In this document: piece after piece, positions 6,537 through 8,148 of the stretch
How positions within the stretch are numbered: the first letter of the stretch is position 1
How the letters are laid out: each line of letters starts with the position of its first letter
NCBI GenBank assembly: GCA_036524115.1
Contig: DATDCY010000345.1
Location: 1 to 8,148 of the forward strand
Direction of reading: 5' to 3'
Length of the DNA: 8,148 nucleotides
DNA from: a bacterium
GTDB lineage: Bacteria; JAUVQV01; DATDCY01
The notes under the pieces: generated by a model
What the model was told of the DNA's origin: nothing
The model's input: only the letters and a program-made list of their open reading frames with translations
The model's database searches: none
Made by a program: the position numbers and the translations under genes

Positions 6537-6740
6537 CTGTTATGAGTGCAGCATGATGCTGATCATTCGTTTAGGCGGTCCGCAGCGGGTTTCTCCGCGA
6601 ATGTTGACCCTGAATGTCGCGCCTCATGTTGAGAGATGTGTGGATCACTGGTGGATCAACCTGTTGATTGCCATCCTGATGCGTGTGGGAAATTGTATCC
6701 GCCCCACGCTCCGCAGATGGTAGGATGGATCGCTGACGAC
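6537..6740. other. AT-richer intergenic stretch upstream of rarA with short repeats
   Basis: No ORF with a credible start is seen here. It holds the near-palindrome CAGCAT-G-ATGCTG (6549-6561), GTGGATCA twice with an 11-bp period (6640-6647 and 6651-6658), and ATCAAC-CT-GTTGAT (6655-6668). No convincing -35/-10 pair for rarA is visible in this part. A rightward TTGAAT-N17-TATCTT (6479-6507) overlapping the MerR operator is the best candidate, which would give a leader of about 240 nt. Confidence 0.4.
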
Positions 6741-6745
6741 GGAGG
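6741..6745 (+). promoter_or_regulatory. Ribosome binding site of rarA
   Basis: GGAGG followed after 10 nt by ATG 6756. Slightly long spacing but the only candidate. Confidence 0.6.
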
Positions 6746-6755
6746 GACGCGAGAC

Positions 6756-8148
<1,393 letters not shown>

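Overview
The window is GC-rich bacterial DNA with tightly packed genes, no introns, and Shine-Dalgarno or leaderless-type starts. Gene content (PPK1, two PPK2-type proteins, a CHAD protein, a deoxynucleoside kinase, RarA) and base composition fit a Gram-negative, high-GC lineage of the Deltaproteobacteria (Desulfobacterota or Myxococcota) type. No rRNA or other marker gene is present, so the taxonomy is only a guess. Both ends of the window cut through genes. || Left half (1-4820): a polyphosphate (polyP) locus. On the minus strand, ppk1 (polyphosphate kinase 1) is followed 3 bp later by a CYTH-like/CHAD protein, whose C-terminal part runs off the window. Divergently, on the plus strand, two PPK2-family genes overlap by about 11 bp. 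Together they look like the two halves of the two-domain polyP:AMP phosphotransferase (PAP, class II PPK2), encoded here as separate proteins. The second half has intact catalytic motifs. The first has lost the Asp of the Walker A loop and the Arg of the Walker B motif and may be a non-catalytic partner. A 171-bp divergent promoter region separates the two operons. || Middle (4825-5804): a deoxynucleoside kinase gene (minus) meets ppk2b tail to tail with 4 bp between the stops. Divergent to it is a 36-residue, extremely basic unannotated-type ORF with a strong Shine-Dalgarno. Its stop codon abuts a ~125-bp imperfect palindrome with perfect 9-bp ends and a strong central hairpin. This looks like a small non-coding mobile or REP/MITE-like element and fills the gap up to the next gene. 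|| Right part (5802-8148): an atypical MerR-type regulator (minus) has a 16-bp perfect palindrome lying between the -35 and -10 of its own promoter, the classical MerR operator arrangement. It sits in an AT-richer intergenic patch with a second, nested inverted repeat. Divergent to it is rarA (AAA+ replication/recombination ATPase), which runs off the right end. || Working model: PPK1 makes polyP, the CHAD protein binds it, and the PPK2 pair uses it to phosphorylate nucleotides. The neighbouring deoxynucleoside kinase supplies (d)NMPs and could feed the same pool, but that link is inference. The regulator, palindromic element and rarA have no evident connection to polyP.
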